This document shows positions 44,214 to 53,558 of a stretch of DNA of 64,000 nucleotides, one piece after another. The number at the start of each line of letters is the position of its first letter. Positions within the stretch are counted from its first letter, which is position 1. The stretch comes from Furfurilactobacillus entadae. Lineage in GTDB: Bacteria > Bacillota > Bacilli > Lactobacillales > Lactobacillaceae. The position numbers were made by a program, and so were the translations under genes. Under the pieces are notes generated by a model. That model saw nothing but the letters and a program-made list of their open reading frames with translations, was not told the DNA's origin and did no database searches. The stretch is from contig NZ_BQXN01000012.1 in NCBI RefSeq assembly GCF_045862745.1, forward strand, positions 1 through 64,000. Direction: 5' to 3'.

Positions 44214-44477
44214 TTATTTTTTATCCTGATCGTCGTCATCTTCAGCATCTGGATCTGGCTCAGGTACTGGTGCTGCCTTGATCACTTTGATGTCATCGTT
44301 TTTAACCACGGCCCGACGGTTCATTTCGCTAACCGTCATACTATCACCATCGTTATAATCATCGATTAAAATAAGGGCCGAGTTTTCATAAACCTTTTCC
44401 AGTTCACCACCGAAATCATGTTCAAACGGACCAAACTTCTTAGCGGTAACAACATCTCCAACGTGTAATTCAGCCAT
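44214..44477 (-). CDS. DUF2187 family (YkvS-like) protein with acidic tail
   Basis: The 87-residue product has a small SH3/KOW-like barrel at residues 1-68 (V-G-D-V-V-T-A-K-K-F-G-P-F near the start) typical of DUF2187, and a tail of Asp/Glu/Pro ending D-D-D-D-Q-D-K-K. Function is unknown; KOW-type barrels often bind RNA or ribosomes. GAGGTG precedes the ATG. Confidence 0.8.
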   Translation of the reverse strand: MAELHVGDVVTAKKFGPFEHDFGGELEKVYENSALILIDDYNDGDSMTVSEMNRRAVVKNDDIKVIKAAPVPEPDPDAEDDDDQDKK

Positions 44478-44581
44478 TTATTTCACCTCAAGTTCCGGAT
44501 CACACTGGGTGATCATCGGTTATTCTGGTCCCATGCAAACTTGCATACGAGAATGTATCTTAACAAAATTCACAACAAAAT

Positions 44582-45982
44582 TCAACTTTTGCTCTCTGCT
44601 GGGCTTGTGGCCTCTGAAATCGCTTTGTCCTGTTCATTTTGATCATGCATGTTTTGTAGATTCCGTAACTGCCGAATTGCCCGCATGTATGATGGAATCA
44701 ACACAATACACGAGCCGACCCAGGCCAGTGGTTCGGCCGAAACTGCCCCGGCATAGCCAAGTGGACCAACCAAAAAGAAGGCTGTCAGGGTCCGCATGAC
44801 CAGTTCCGCAATTCCCGCAAACGTCGGCATTGCTTGCTGACCAACCCCTTGAAGGGTATTTCGGATAATAAATAAGACTGCTAGAAAAATATAACTCGTC
44901 GCAATCACATTGAAGTACGTTTGTGACAATTGGAGGACGTGTTCATTCCCATTGCTGATGAAAAGCTTCACCAATGAGCGGCCAAAAACCACTTCCAAAA
45001 TTCCGACCGCAATGGCAAAACCACCTGACAAAACGAGGGTTTGTCGAACCCCCGTGATAATTCGGCGGTACTTTCCGGCGCCCATATTTTGCGCCGCGAA
45101 TGTTGCCATCGTTACCCCAAATGAGGACATCGGCATTGTCGCAATTTGGTCAATTTTACTGGCCGCTGTTGATGAAGCCACCGAATCGGTTCCCAAGCTG
45201 TTCAGTGCAGCCTGCATGACAATCGTTCCGATGGCAATGATCGACATTTGAAAACCCATTGGCAATCCGGTTGCAAAGTGTTCCCACAGTTGCCCCAGTC
45301 CGGCCCACATGTCCTGCGCAGTGATTCGTAGTAACGGGACGTGCCGCCAAATGTAAACCATACATAAGACGCTGGCAATCATTTGTGAAATCACCGTCGC
45401 ATAACCGGCCCCGGCAACACCCATATGAAACACAAGAATGAAAACCAGTTCTAAAATAACGTTAATAACAGTCCCAATAATCAAAAAATATAACGGCGTC
45501 CGTGAATCACCCAGCCCGCGGATCATGTTTGATAACAGGTTAAACGCCACGGAGGCAAAGATTCCTGCAAAAATGATGGAAATAAACGTTTGGGCATCAT
45601 GGTAAATTGCAGTCGGTGTTTGCATTAAGTAAAGAATTGGGTGCACAAATGCTAACGACAGCACGGTTAGTGTCACCGTGACCGCAATGCTAATCCAAAT
45701 GCTCGCGGCAAAGCTTTCGCGAACGCCCTTTGCATCCCGGGCCCCAAATCGCTGGGCAGTCACAATTGATAGCCCCGCCGTCAGTCCCTGCGCAAAACCA
45801 ATGATCAAAAAGCTGATTGACCCGGTTGATCCAACGGCCGCAAGTGCGTCGACACCAAGCGTCTGCCCCACAACAACCGTATCTGAAATGTTGTACAACT
45901 GCTGGAATAAATTCCCAATGAGCAGCGGCATTGTAAACAAGAAAATTAATTTTAAGGGCTTCCCCTCGGTTAAATCACCCAC
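44582..45982 (-). CDS. MATE family multidrug/metabolite exporter
   Basis: I place the start at GTG 45982, because AAAGGAGG lies seven bases upstream, while the ATG at 46039 has no ribosome site; this gives 466 residues. Twelve helices and typical MATE segments are present: P-L-L-I-G-N-L-F-Q-Q-L-Y-N near the start, D-T-V-V-V-G-Q, and G-A-G-K-Y-R-R in the middle. It should export cationic compounds with sodium or proton exchange. The substrate is unknown. Confidence 0.9.
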   Translation of the reverse strand: MGDLTEGKPLKLIFLFTMPLLIGNLFQQLYNISDTVVVGQTLGVDALAAVGSTGSISFLIIGFAQGLTAGLSIVTAQRFGARDAKGVRESFAASIWISIAVTVTLTVLSLAFVHPILYLMQTPTAIYHDAQTFISIIFAGIFASVAFNLLSNMIRGLGDSRTPLYFLIIGTVINVILELVFILVFHMGVAGAGYATVISQMIASVLCMVYIWRHVPLLRITAQDMWAGLGQLWEHFATGLPMGFQMSIIAIGTIVMQAALNSLGTDSVASSTAASKIDQIATMPMSSFGVTMATFAAQNMGAGKYRRIITGVRQTLVLSGGFAIAVGILEVVFGRSLVKLFISNGNEHVLQLSQTYFNVIATSYIFLAVLFIIRNTLQGVGQQAMPTFAGIAELVMRTLTAFFLVGPLGYAGAVSAEPLAWVGSCIVLIPSYMRAIRQLRNLQNMHDQNEQDKAISEATSPAESKS

Positions 45983-46116
45983 ACTGTGACCTCCTTTATC
46001 ACTTCGACCGTTGGCGAATTTATTTAGCGCATTAAACACTGCTTAACGCCGTGGTTTAACCATGCTAGAATAACTATAATTACATGTCAAGTTGTGTGCA
46101 CGGAAAGGACCTCATT

Positions 46117-46467
46117 ATGAACCTACTTATCGCCAGTCACCTCTGGGGCGCCATTTTTTTACTCATTACCGTAATTGCTGGACTTGCTAGCAAAACGGAA
46201 AAACGCATTAAGGTCTGGCTCATGTGGAGTCGTGTTTTGTACATGATTATGATCATTAGCGGCGTCATCGAGGCCGCCAGAACGTTCAGTCATGCCCCAC
46301 TACTGACCATCATTAAGGGCCTCTTCGGCATCATTTTAATTGGTCTCATTGAAATTGTTTTTGCAAGAAAACAGGAGACCCACGTGACGACCACCCTTTA
46401 CTGGCTGCTCGGTGCCGGCTTTCTGCTGACCATTATTTTAGGGGTGTCACTTCACATCTTCAGTTAA
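46117..46467 (+). CDS. YisL family (DUF1516) membrane protein
   Basis: The 116-residue product has four hydrophobic helices and the DUF1516 pattern: S-H-L-W-G at the start, M-W-S-R-V-L-Y-M-I-M-I near 45-55 and K-G-L-F-G-I-I-L-I-G near 73-82. ATG 46117 follows GGAAAGGA; an ATG 33 bases upstream lacks a ribosome site. Function unknown. Confidence 0.85.
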   Translation: MNLLIASHLWGAIFLLITVIAGLASKTEKRIKVWLMWSRVLYMIMIISGVIEAARTFSHAPLLTIIKGLFGIILIGLIEIVFARKQETHVTTTLYWLLGAGFLLTIILGVSLHIFS

Positions 46468-46492
46468 ACCGTTCCAAAACGCCTTTTACCAA

Positions 46493-46534
46493 TGATAATG
46501 GCCGATTTCCCGCCGTGGGAAATCGGCCATTTTA
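46493..46534. terminator. Bidirectional terminator
   Basis: A perfect 15-bp stem (46497-46511 with 46517-46531, GCCGATTTCCC core) with T-runs, between the convergent yisL-like gene and murE. Confidence 0.9.
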
Positions 46535-46573
46535 ATTTGCTTCCTTATCAAACAGGGTCATCGGCGCCCGGCC

Positions 46574-48127
46574 TTAGCCCTCTAAATCAGCCACGACTCG
46601 TTTAGCCACCGCCATGTCCGTTGGGTATGGTGTGTCAACGCCCCGCACCTTTTGATACGGATCTTCACCCTTCGCCGCCAAAACCACAATATCGTTGCCA
46701 TGACTATCTGAAATGGCATCATGAATGGCTGTTGGGCGATCAATCTGCACGTGGACATCCACGCGCTCGTGATCAATATGCGCATCAATTTGGGCCGCAA
46801 TGTCAGCAGGATCTTCAAAACCAGGATCATCCGCCGTGAGGTAAACCACATCCGCTTCTTCATTCAGTGCCTTACCAAACCCTTCGCGCCGTGAGATCCC
46901 CTTGTCACCAGGGCTCCCCACCACAACGATCACCCGGCTATCGTCATACTGTTTGTGTAAAAACGACAACAATGCTTTAACAGAAGCGTAATTATGGGCA
47001 TAATCCACAAATATCGTGCCATGTTGCTTTGTTTGCACTGATTCGAACCGTCCTGGAACACGGGTCGTTGGCAGACTCGTTTGGGCCTGCGCGACTGTGG
47101 CCCCGGCAAGTGTTGCCGCAATGATCGAAGCCACCGCATTACTTTCGTTATAGTCACCTGGTAACGCCAACTCATAATCACCACTAACGTCAATGGCTGA
47201 TTCATTTGCCGTCGCTGACACTGTGAACTTAGCGTCCTTCAGGTTATCTTCATTGCTACGGAACTGGAAGTTTACCGGGACATCAATCGTTGGCGTAACC
47301 CCTTCGCGGGCATACACATAGATGTTTTCTGGGGCCGTTGTCATCTTGGCCGCCATGTACACGTCTTCCAAGTGGTCTGTTTCAGCATTGATAATACACC
47401 GCCGCGAGTTGACCAACAGTTGTGACTTACAGAATAGATAATCAGCAAACGTGGGGTGCTCATTACGGCCGATGTGATCTGGTGTAATGTTCAAGAACAC
47501 ACCAACGTCATACGTCAAGCCGAAGACACGGTCCCGTTTATACGCCTGTGAGGAGACCTCCATCACTAGGTGGGTCATCCCTGAATCCACCGCTTCCCGC
47601 ATGTCATGGAATAGATCCAGTGATTCCGGTGTGGTTAAATCAGACTTAAATTCTTGCTCTGGACGTGGGCCAAGGATTCGATCAATCGTCGAAAATAGCG
47701 CCGTTTTATTTTCAGTCGATTGCTGAAGGATGCCCCGTGTAAAGTAGGCCGAGGTCGTCTTCCCTTTCGTTCCCGTAAAGGCAACGATGAACAGGTCATC
47801 TTGGGGATAGCCATAAAACGCCGCCCCCAGCAGTGCCATTGCTTGCTGAACGTTTGAAACAATGAAGCCCGTAACGGGTTGCTCTGGGTAGGCGATTTCT
47901 GACACGTACCCGGTAATCCCGGCCGCAACGGCCGTTTCAAGGTAAGCAACGTTAAAATTTCCTTTGCAGAAAAATAACCCGTTAGCTGCGGCCGTTCGTG
48001 AATCATAGGTCACAGACGTCACGTCCAGTTCACCAGCACCTGGCGTCGGTTGAACGACATCAACCAATAAATGATGTTCGCGCAAAATCAGCTGGATCTG
48101 TGCGCTTGTTAAATGCAATTTTGCCAT
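46574..48127 (-). CDS. murE: UDP-MurNAc-tripeptide synthetase, L-lysine type
   Basis: MurE adds the third residue to UDP-MurNAc-L-Ala-D-Glu. The 517-residue product has the P-loop G-T-K-G-K-T-T-S-A near residues 116-124, T-T-P-E-S near 165, D-Y-A-H-N-Y near 372 and the C-terminal domain. The substrate-selecting motif, D-N-P-R in diaminopimelate enzymes, reads D-D-P-G here, which fits L-lysine type lactobacillar MurE. It is transcribed alone from 48127. Confidence 0.92.
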   Translation of the reverse strand: MAKLHLTSAQIQLILREHHLLVDVVQPTPGAGELDVTSVTYDSRTAAANGLFFCKGNFNVAYLETAVAAGITGYVSEIAYPEQPVTGFIVSNVQQAMALLGAAFYGYPQDDLFIVAFTGTKGKTTSAYFTRGILQQSTENKTALFSTIDRILGPRPEQEFKSDLTTPESLDLFHDMREAVDSGMTHLVMEVSSQAYKRDRVFGLTYDVGVFLNITPDHIGRNEHPTFADYLFCKSQLLVNSRRCIINAETDHLEDVYMAAKMTTAPENIYVYAREGVTPTIDVPVNFQFRSNEDNLKDAKFTVSATANESAIDVSGDYELALPGDYNESNAVASIIAATLAGATVAQAQTSLPTTRVPGRFESVQTKQHGTIFVDYAHNYASVKALLSFLHKQYDDSRVIVVVGSPGDKGISRREGFGKALNEEADVVYLTADDPGFEDPADIAAQIDAHIDHERVDVHVQIDRPTAIHDAISDSHGNDIVVLAAKGEDPYQKVRGVDTPYPTDMAVAKRVVADLEG

Positions 48128-48242
48128 AGGTTCACAAACTTCCCCTAACGTTTTTTTGAAACTTCATTATACACCATTTTTTGATTAGCTTTTGGCGATC
48201 TCACTTCAATGACCAAATCATGGCCGTCGTCCTGGTTCACGA

Positions 48243-49406
48243 TTAGTGACGTGTTGGTTCGTCACGATCTGGAAACCAGTAACTACTTTCAATCGTCTGA
48301 AGCAACTTGACCAATTGGACCGTCTCCGTTGCGTCGTGAACCCGTAAAATTCGGCCCCCATGTAAATACATGTACGCTTCCGCAATCAGGGTCACAGGCA
48401 GGCGGTCATCTTTGGCCAAGCCAAAGAGCTTATGACCAAAGCCCTTCCGCGAAATCGCAATCATTAACGGGCGTTGCAACGGTAAAAACTGGTCAATATT
48501 GCGCATCATGGTAAAGTCCTGGTACCCATCAGCAACCTTGGCGTAACCAATTCCTTCATCCAGTGCAATCCGTTCACGGTCAATGCCCGCTGCTTCCAGC
48601 GCAGCAAGATTATCGGTGAAAAAATCTCGCATGGATGTGGTCAAATTTTCATATTCATGCCCCCGACTGGCGTGCATCGTTAATACCCCGACGGATGATG
48701 GTGCCAGCAGGGTCAACTTTCGAAGGTCATCTGTAAACGCATTAACATCATTAATGATGTCGACACCCTCCGCCAAAACAGCCTTCGTCACCGGCAACTT
48801 GTATGTATCAACTGCAATGGCTACCTCCGGAAAACGCGTCTTCACTGCCCGAATAGCAGGAACCACCCGGTCAATTTCAACATCCACAGGCAGTTCTTTA
48901 AACCCGGGGCGGGTCGTTTGCCCACCAAGTTCAATGACGGGAACGCCCGCGTCCACCAGTTCTTGAACCCGGTTCAAAATACTCGTCATCTCAACGTAAC
49001 GACCACCATCATAAAATGATTCTGGGCTAACGTTAACAATTCCGTAAATGAGCGGCGTGGTTGACACGTTAAAGTCAAATCGTCCGGCCAGCCAGTGGAC
49101 TTCGTGAGCCCGTTGAATGGTTTGCAATGTTTCAACCAGCGCCGAATCAGCAAATTGTCGCTCAAGTTGGTTCGCTAGGACTGGCAAAGCATCACTGCTC
49201 ACCAGCGTTTGAATGCTTGCTTGATCCGCACTGCTGGAAAAAGTAACGGCATCAAGATTTCCAAGTAATGCAACCAAACGGTTCTGTTCTTCACCACTGA
49301 ACTCACTAAATTGGAGCCCAATCTGTTGATGATGCGCCATGGCATCCGCGAGTGCTGCTTCTGCAAACGTTGTCGCTGGTTTAGTTGTTAATTCACTGAG
49401 TTTCAT
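48243..49406 (-). CDS. folP: Dihydropteroate synthase
   Basis: FolP joins p-aminobenzoate and hydroxymethyl-dihydropterin diphosphate. The 387-residue product (ATG 49406, sharing one base with the rdgB stop) has an N-terminal extension of about 125 residues before the catalytic barrel, as in other lactobacilli. The barrel shows G-I-V-N-V-S-P-E-S-F-Y-D-G-G, E-L-G-G-Q-T-T-R-P and a late R-V-H-D. It is the last gene of the folate operon. Confidence 0.93.
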   Translation of the reverse strand: MKLSELTTKPATTFAEAALADAMAHHQQIGLQFSEFSGEEQNRLVALLGNLDAVTFSSSADQASIQTLVSSDALPVLANQLERQFADSALVETLQTIQRAHEVHWLAGRFDFNVSTTPLIYGIVNVSPESFYDGGRYVEMTSILNRVQELVDAGVPVIELGGQTTRPGFKELPVDVEIDRVVPAIRAVKTRFPEVAIAVDTYKLPVTKAVLAEGVDIINDVNAFTDDLRKLTLLAPSSVGVLTMHASRGHEYENLTTSMRDFFTDNLAALEAAGIDRERIALDEGIGYAKVADGYQDFTMMRNIDQFLPLQRPLMIAISRKGFGHKLFGLAKDDRLPVTLIAEAYMYLHGGRILRVHDATETVQLVKLLQTIESSYWFPDRDEPTRH

Positions 49407-50020
49407 TAAATTACCCCCACTGCGCGCATCTTCTCTAATAAAACGGGCACTGCCTTTCCCCGCGGTGTAAACGGAATTCGAGCTGCGTCCGGCAATTCTG
49501 CCAGCGTCAGGCCCACTTCTGGAAGCCACATAATTTTGTCAAACCCGACGCTATGGTTACCGCGCGGAGCACTTGGCACCGTAAAGTTGGTTTGCCCCGT
49601 TGCTGTTAACCACGTTTCATTTGGTCCCGCAACTGTTAGCGTGGTTGTCAACGTCGCGGTCCGTGGTTCACCTGCATGTTGATTTAACAATTCAAGAATA
49701 TAGTCATTCATCGCCGCATCGGTTTGTGCATGCGCCATCAGTTCGCGCATGGTCGTGATGCCAAAATGGTCTGGCAATGCATCCACCAACAAACCACTGT
49801 CATCGGCAATGACGACAGCCTCTGGCAGAAGCGTTTGGACAAACCGTGCTTTGCCCTCCGCGTTATTCGTAAAATCCGCCGTGCCCTCTTTTGGGAACTG
49901 CTGGCGGCCTACGTACAGCCAATACGGCTGAAGCGTTTGCCCATTAGCCGCAAACACGCGCGCAAGTTCGGCAAATTTTTGCCGATTATTGGTCGCTGCC
50001 ACTAACAGTGGTTTACTCAT
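49406..50020 (-). CDS. rdgB: XTP/dITP (non-canonical NTP) pyrophosphatase
   Basis: The 204-residue HAM1-type protein has the A-A-T-N-N start (usual form T-x-N), D-D-S-G-L-L-V-D-A-L near 72-81 and a final F-T-P-R-G-K-A segment. RdgB cleaves inosine and xanthosine triphosphates. In lactobacillar folate clusters it is thought to help the pterin branch by acting on the dihydroneopterin triphosphate step; that role is inferred from context. It overlaps folC by eight bases. Confidence 0.88.
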   Translation of the reverse strand: MSKPLLVAATNNRQKFAELARVFAANGQTLQPYWLYVGRQQFPKEGTADFTNNAEGKARFVQTLLPEAVVIADDSGLLVDALPDHFGITTMRELMAHAQTDAAMNDYILELLNQHAGEPRTATLTTTLTVAGPNETWLTATGQTNFTVPSAPRGNHSVGFDKIMWLPEVGLTLAELPDAARIPFTPRGKAVPVLLEKMRAVGVI

Positions 50021-51347
50021 TTAGTCCTGCCTCCCGCAATGCCCGAATCAAATAAAAACTGCCCGTAATAACGATTGGTGTTGATCCTGGCGTTTCACGT
50101 AATAAAGTTAGTGCCATCTGCGCAGTTGGGGCTAATTGCACGGCAACATCCGCTAACTGCTGGCGCGTTAATACCGCCGTGACCTTTTCTGCCAGAGCAG
50201 AACTTGCCAGTGCCCGCTCGTGTTGGTCTGGAACCGTCAAAATCACCCGGTCTGCCAGCGGCAACACCTGCGCCAACATTTCATCGACATTTTTATCCGC
50301 CAAGAAGCCAAGGACAAACGTTAGTCGCTTGTTTGGATACAGTTGCCGCAGTGTCTTCACTAGTGCTTGCATCCCGTCTGGATTATGGGCCCCGTCGATC
50401 CACAGCGCTGGGTGCCCCGTTGTTTCAGGTAGGTAGGTCATTCGGCCCGGCAATTGAACCCGCTCGAACCCCGTGCGAATTGCCGCTGCTGAAATCTGCC
50501 AACCGGCAAGCCGCAACTGATTAATAATGGTCACAACCGTCGCCGCGTTGGTCACCTGGTGCTCACCAACCAAGTTCAGCCGCACGTCAGTTATGGTTTC
50601 CTCGGCCAAATGAATATCCATCCGGGTGCCCGTGGTTTCCGGCCGAACGTGGGTTAACTGGACGCTTACTTGTGCTCGCTTTAGCGGGGCGTTCTTTGCT
50701 TTTGCAGCGGCCTCCACAACGGTAATGGCCGCCATGGGCTCACCATCTGCCAACACAACAGTCGTTCCTGATTTAATGATTCCGGCCTTATTTTGGGCAA
50801 TGTCAGTAATTGTTGGTCCCAGGATTCGCGTGTGGTCCAACGCAATGTGCGTCACAACGCTTAACAACGGCGCACTAATCGCATTGGTTGCATCCATCAG
50901 CCCACCTAACCCGGCTTCAAATAACATCATGTCCACGTGTTGGTTGGCAAACCACCACACCGCAATCAAAAACTCCCATTCAAAAATACTGAGCTGATCA
51001 CTAGCACCGGCCACAGCAATAACCGTTGGTAACAGCGCCTGATAACTTGCCACAAACGCGTCCTGGCTGATCAACTGACCGTTAATTTGGATCTGTTCGC
51101 GATCATCACTAATGGCCGGACTGGAAAAAGTTCCCACGGTGAACTCGGCGGCTTGCAAAATCGCCGCTGTTAGAGCCACAGTGGATCCCTTTCCGTTTGT
51201 ACCAACCACATGGATTTTTGGAGCGGCGTGATCAGGTGCACCGGCGGCCGCCAATATTTTCCGTAACAGTGGCACCCGGTCGTCAAAGCCGGCCAGCATC
51301 GCCCGATTTAACGTCGCTAGTAAGACCTCATAGGTTAAGATTGCCAT
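50013..51347 (-). CDS. folC: Dihydrofolate/folylpolyglutamate synthase
   Basis: The 444-residue Mur-ligase-like enzyme has P-loop G-T-N-G-K-G-S-T near residues 49-56, the E-A-G-L-G-G-L-x-D-A-T-N block near 140-151 and D-G-A-H-N-P near 318-323. It adds glutamate to dihydropteroate and to folates. The start overlaps folE by 20 bases, which indicates translational coupling. Confidence 0.94.
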   Translation of the reverse strand: MAILTYEVLLATLNRAMLAGFDDRVPLLRKILAAAGAPDHAAPKIHVVGTNGKGSTVALTAAILQAAEFTVGTFSSPAISDDREQIQINGQLISQDAFVASYQALLPTVIAVAGASDQLSIFEWEFLIAVWWFANQHVDMMLFEAGLGGLMDATNAISAPLLSVVTHIALDHTRILGPTITDIAQNKAGIIKSGTTVVLADGEPMAAITVVEAAAKAKNAPLKRAQVSVQLTHVRPETTGTRMDIHLAEETITDVRLNLVGEHQVTNAATVVTIINQLRLAGWQISAAAIRTGFERVQLPGRMTYLPETTGHPALWIDGAHNPDGMQALVKTLRQLYPNKRLTFVLGFLADKNVDEMLAQVLPLADRVILTVPDQHERALASSALAEKVTAVLTRQQLADVAVQLAPTAQMALTLLRETPGSTPIVITGSFYLIRALREAGLNE

Positions 51348-51909
51348 GACTTGTCCTCGTAAGAAACTCTTGTCGAAGCGCTGCGTCAGTTTTAAACGTT
51401 CCGGTATATTTAACCGTTTGGGTCACGGAGCCCGTCTTATTGACCCCGCGCATTTCCATGCACATGTGACGAGCCGAAACACTAACAGCCACCCCAGCAG
51501 GCGCCAAAATCCGGACTAATTCCGCGGCAATTTCGTTCGTTACATTTTCCTGAACGGTTGGCCGCCGTGTTACAAAATCCACTAACCGCGGGATCTTGCT
51601 AAGACCAATGATCGTTCCATCTTTTGGCACGTAGGCCACATTGACCTGCCCAAAGAATGGGAGTAAGTGATGTTCACACATTGAGTAAAACGGAATCTGG
51701 CCCACGAGGACCATATCCGCATTTGTGTCTTCTTTAAATAACTTGTAATCAACAAATTCTTCCTTATCCAAAGAAGAAAACATCTCTGCGTATGCCTTTG
51801 CGACACGCATGGGTGTTTCAACTAAGCCAGCTCGATCTGGATCTTCGCCGACGTTAGTCAAAATCGTCCGAACCGCCGCCGTAATGTTTGCCTGTTGTTC
51901 ATCTGTCAT
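51328..51909 (-). CDS. folE: GTP cyclohydrolase I
   Basis: The 193-residue product has the zinc and active-site motifs S-M-C-E-H-H-L-L-P-F near residues 77-86, G-L-S-K-I-P-R near 102-108 and S-A-R-H-M-C-M near 146-152. It converts GTP to dihydroneopterin triphosphate, the first step of folate synthesis. AAGGGAG lies upstream of ATG 51909. Confidence 0.96.
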   Translation of the reverse strand: MTDEQQANITAAVRTILTNVGEDPDRAGLVETPMRVAKAYAEMFSSLDKEEFVDYKLFKEDTNADMVLVGQIPFYSMCEHHLLPFFGQVNVAYVPKDGTIIGLSKIPRLVDFVTRRPTVQENVTNEIAAELVRILAPAGVAVSVSARHMCMEMRGVNKTGSVTQTVKYTGTFKTDAALRQEFLTRTSHGNLNL

Positions 51910-51936
51910 TAATTATTGTCTCCCTTATGCCGTTCT

Positions 51937-52416
51937 TTACCCTAATCGCTGAATCGGTTGATGATCTGGTGTCTCCGCTAACCAATCCGTTAGCTGCCGT
52001 TGCAATTGTCGATCTGCCCCGCTTATTTCTAACAGCGGTTCCAATACAAACCGTCGATTGGCAGCTTCTGGATGCGGTACCGTTAGTGTTTCAGTATGAA
52101 TGTGCGCCGTGCCATAAAAAACAATGTCAATATCTAACGACCGGGGGCCCCAGTGAACGAAGCGGTGCCGGTGTTCTGCCTGCTCTAATTCATGGATAAA
52201 CGTGAGTAACGATTCGGCCGACCGACTCGTTTCAACTGCAACGGCTGTGTTCAAAAAGTCAGGTTGACTGACACCACCCACCGGTGCCGTTTCATAAAAA
52301 TGGGCAACAGCCATCGCTGATGTTGCTTGATCTGCACGTAAACGCGCAATTGCGTATAACAAATGTTTGCGGCGATTACCAATATTAGCGCCCAAACTTA
52401 AATAAGCCGTGGTCAT
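51937..52416 (-). CDS. folK: Hydroxymethyl-dihydropterin pyrophosphokinase
   Basis: The 159-residue product has S-L-G-A-N-I-G-N-R at the start, the Y-E-T-A-P-V-G-G region and G-P-R-S-L-D-I-D-I-V near 93-102. It activates the pterin for FolP. ATG 52416 overlaps the folB stop (ATGA). Confidence 0.95.
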   Translation of the reverse strand: MTTAYLSLGANIGNRRKHLLYAIARLRADQATSAMAVAHFYETAPVGGVSQPDFLNTAVAVETSRSAESLLTFIHELEQAEHRHRFVHWGPRSLDIDIVFYGTAHIHTETLTVPHPEAANRRFVLEPLLEISGADRQLQRQLTDWLAETPDHQPIQRLG

Positions 52417-52778
52417 TGGAGGTCGCCTCCCGTCACTTCAATTTCAATGTTGTCAAAAATGCCGGCAATCGGCACCGCATATTTGCGGACCCGTAATTTA
52501 ATCCCCGTTGCCTGTGGGTACTTTGCTTGAAGCATTGCAAGCGTGTTGTTTGCCAATGATTCAATTAAGTTATAGGGGTGCGTTAACACAAAATCTTCAA
52601 TGTCATTATAAACGTGACCATAATGAATGGTCGTTGTTAAATCGTCGTCATGAACCTTTGTTTCAATGGGGTAAGCAAGTTCAACGTCCATTTCTAACCG
52701 TTGCCCAAGCTTTTTTTCTTCGGCATACACGCCGTTATAAGTGTGAAAACTCATGTTATTAATTCTAATCTTGCCCAT
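52413..52778 (-). CDS. folB: Dihydroneopterin aldolase
   Basis: The 121-residue product has Y-N-G-V-Y-A-E-E-K-K-L-G-Q near residues 14-26 and the late L-R-V-R-K motif. It forms hydroxymethyl-dihydropterin. First gene of the six-gene operon. Upstream, 52827-52855 can fold into an AGCAC/GTGCT plus CCCCG/CGGGG hairpin; I did not find the tetrahydrofolate riboswitch consensus there. Confidence 0.95.
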   Translation of the reverse strand: MGKIRINNMSFHTYNGVYAEEKKLGQRLEMDVELAYPIETKVHDDDLTTTIHYGHVYNDIEDFVLTHPYNLIESLANNTLAMLQAKYPQATGIKLRVRKYAVPIAGIFDNIEIEVTGGDLQ

Positions 52779-52880
52779 TTTTCTTCACGTCCTTCACTAA
52801 AAGATCTTGTTCAATCTTAGCACAGCCCCCCGTGAAATACCGGGGAACGTGCTCTCTTACCAGTCTTTCATTGAAACCAC

Positions 52881-52927
52881 AAAAAAGCGTTCAAAAGTTG
52901 TTATCAAACAACCCTTCTGAACGCTTT
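52881..52927 (-). terminator. Terminator of ohrR
   Basis: A long imperfect hairpin (52884-52927; AAAGCGTTCA ends with an inner GTTGTT/AACAAC helix) followed by TTTTTT on the minus strand. Confidence 0.88.
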
Positions 52928-52946
52928 GAACGACACTAATCAGCCG

Positions 52947-53408
52947 TTAGTCCTTCAATTCTTCGTCACTAATCGCCGTTAACCGCGTGGATAATCCCCG
53001 TGCACTGCTCCGCGCATCAGCGTATGCTGACTTGTCATAGCCCAACAGATCCATGCACGAATTAACTTGAGCATAGATTTCATCACGCTTTCCACGACCC
53101 ATTTCTGTTAGGGTCACGTTAACCTGCCGTTCATCTTCCTTTGACCGTTGCCGTTGCACCCAGCCATTATTTTCTAACCGCCGGAGCATGGGCGTCAACG
53201 TGCCGCTGTCCAAACTAAGGTGTTCCCCCAGTTCGCGCACATTTTGCCCATTTTCTTCCCATAACGCACAAAGTGTAATGTACTGTGCATACGTCAAATG
53301 GAATGGTTTTAAAGCTTCTGTATAGAAATGATTAAACAGTTTATTGGCATTATAAACCGCTACACAAAGCTGTTCGTCTAACAGGCGTGGTTTTACTGCA
53401 TCTGCCAT
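52947..53408 (-). CDS. ohrR: MarR family peroxide sensor, OhrR type
   Basis: The 153-residue product has the OhrR N-terminal L-D-E-Q-L-C-V-A-V-Y, in which the single Cys (about residue 15) is the hydroperoxide sensor, a winged helix with L-D-S-G-T-L-T-P-M-L-R-R-L near 67-79 and D-E-R-Q-V-N-V-T-L. OhrR represses an ohr peroxidase gene and often itself until oxidised. No ohr gene is in the window. A perfect OhrR-like palindrome lies upstream. Confidence 0.9.
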   Translation of the reverse strand: MADAVKPRLLDEQLCVAVYNANKLFNHFYTEALKPFHLTYAQYITLCALWEENGQNVRELGEHLSLDSGTLTPMLRRLENNGWVQRQRSKEDERQVNVTLTEMGRGKRDEIYAQVNSCMDLLGYDKSAYADARSSARGLSTRLTAISDEELKD

Positions 53409-53456
53409 TTTTCAACCCTCTTTGTAATTAAGATCCTTTTTTATTTACCAACTAAC

Positions 53457-53469
53457 ACAATTCAATTGT
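53457..53469 (-). promoter_or_regulatory. OhrR-like operator
   Basis: ACAATTCAATTGT is a perfect 6-1-6 palindrome that closely matches the OhrR box TACAATTAAATTGTA. It lies 48 bases before the ohrR start and suggests autoregulation. Confidence 0.75.
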
Positions 53470-53523
53470 ACGTAAGGAACGAAAAAAAGCAACCCTTTTA
53501 TAGATATTTAAAAGACAGATAAT

Positions 53524-53552
53524 TTGCACCGGTTAGCTCATTCTCGGATAAT
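53524..53552 (+). promoter_or_regulatory. Sigma-A promoter of an RNA gene
   Basis: TTGCAC (53524-53529), exactly 17 bases, GATAAT (53547-53552). The start would fall near 53559, just before the closing helix of the RNA. Confidence 0.75.
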
Positions 53553-53558
53553 TAGGGT

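Noticed and set aside
52801..52860. Possible tetrahydrofolate riboswitch before folB
   Set aside because: A GC-rich hairpin exists, but the conserved riboswitch core was not found and no terminator or ribosome-site sequestering helix is evident.
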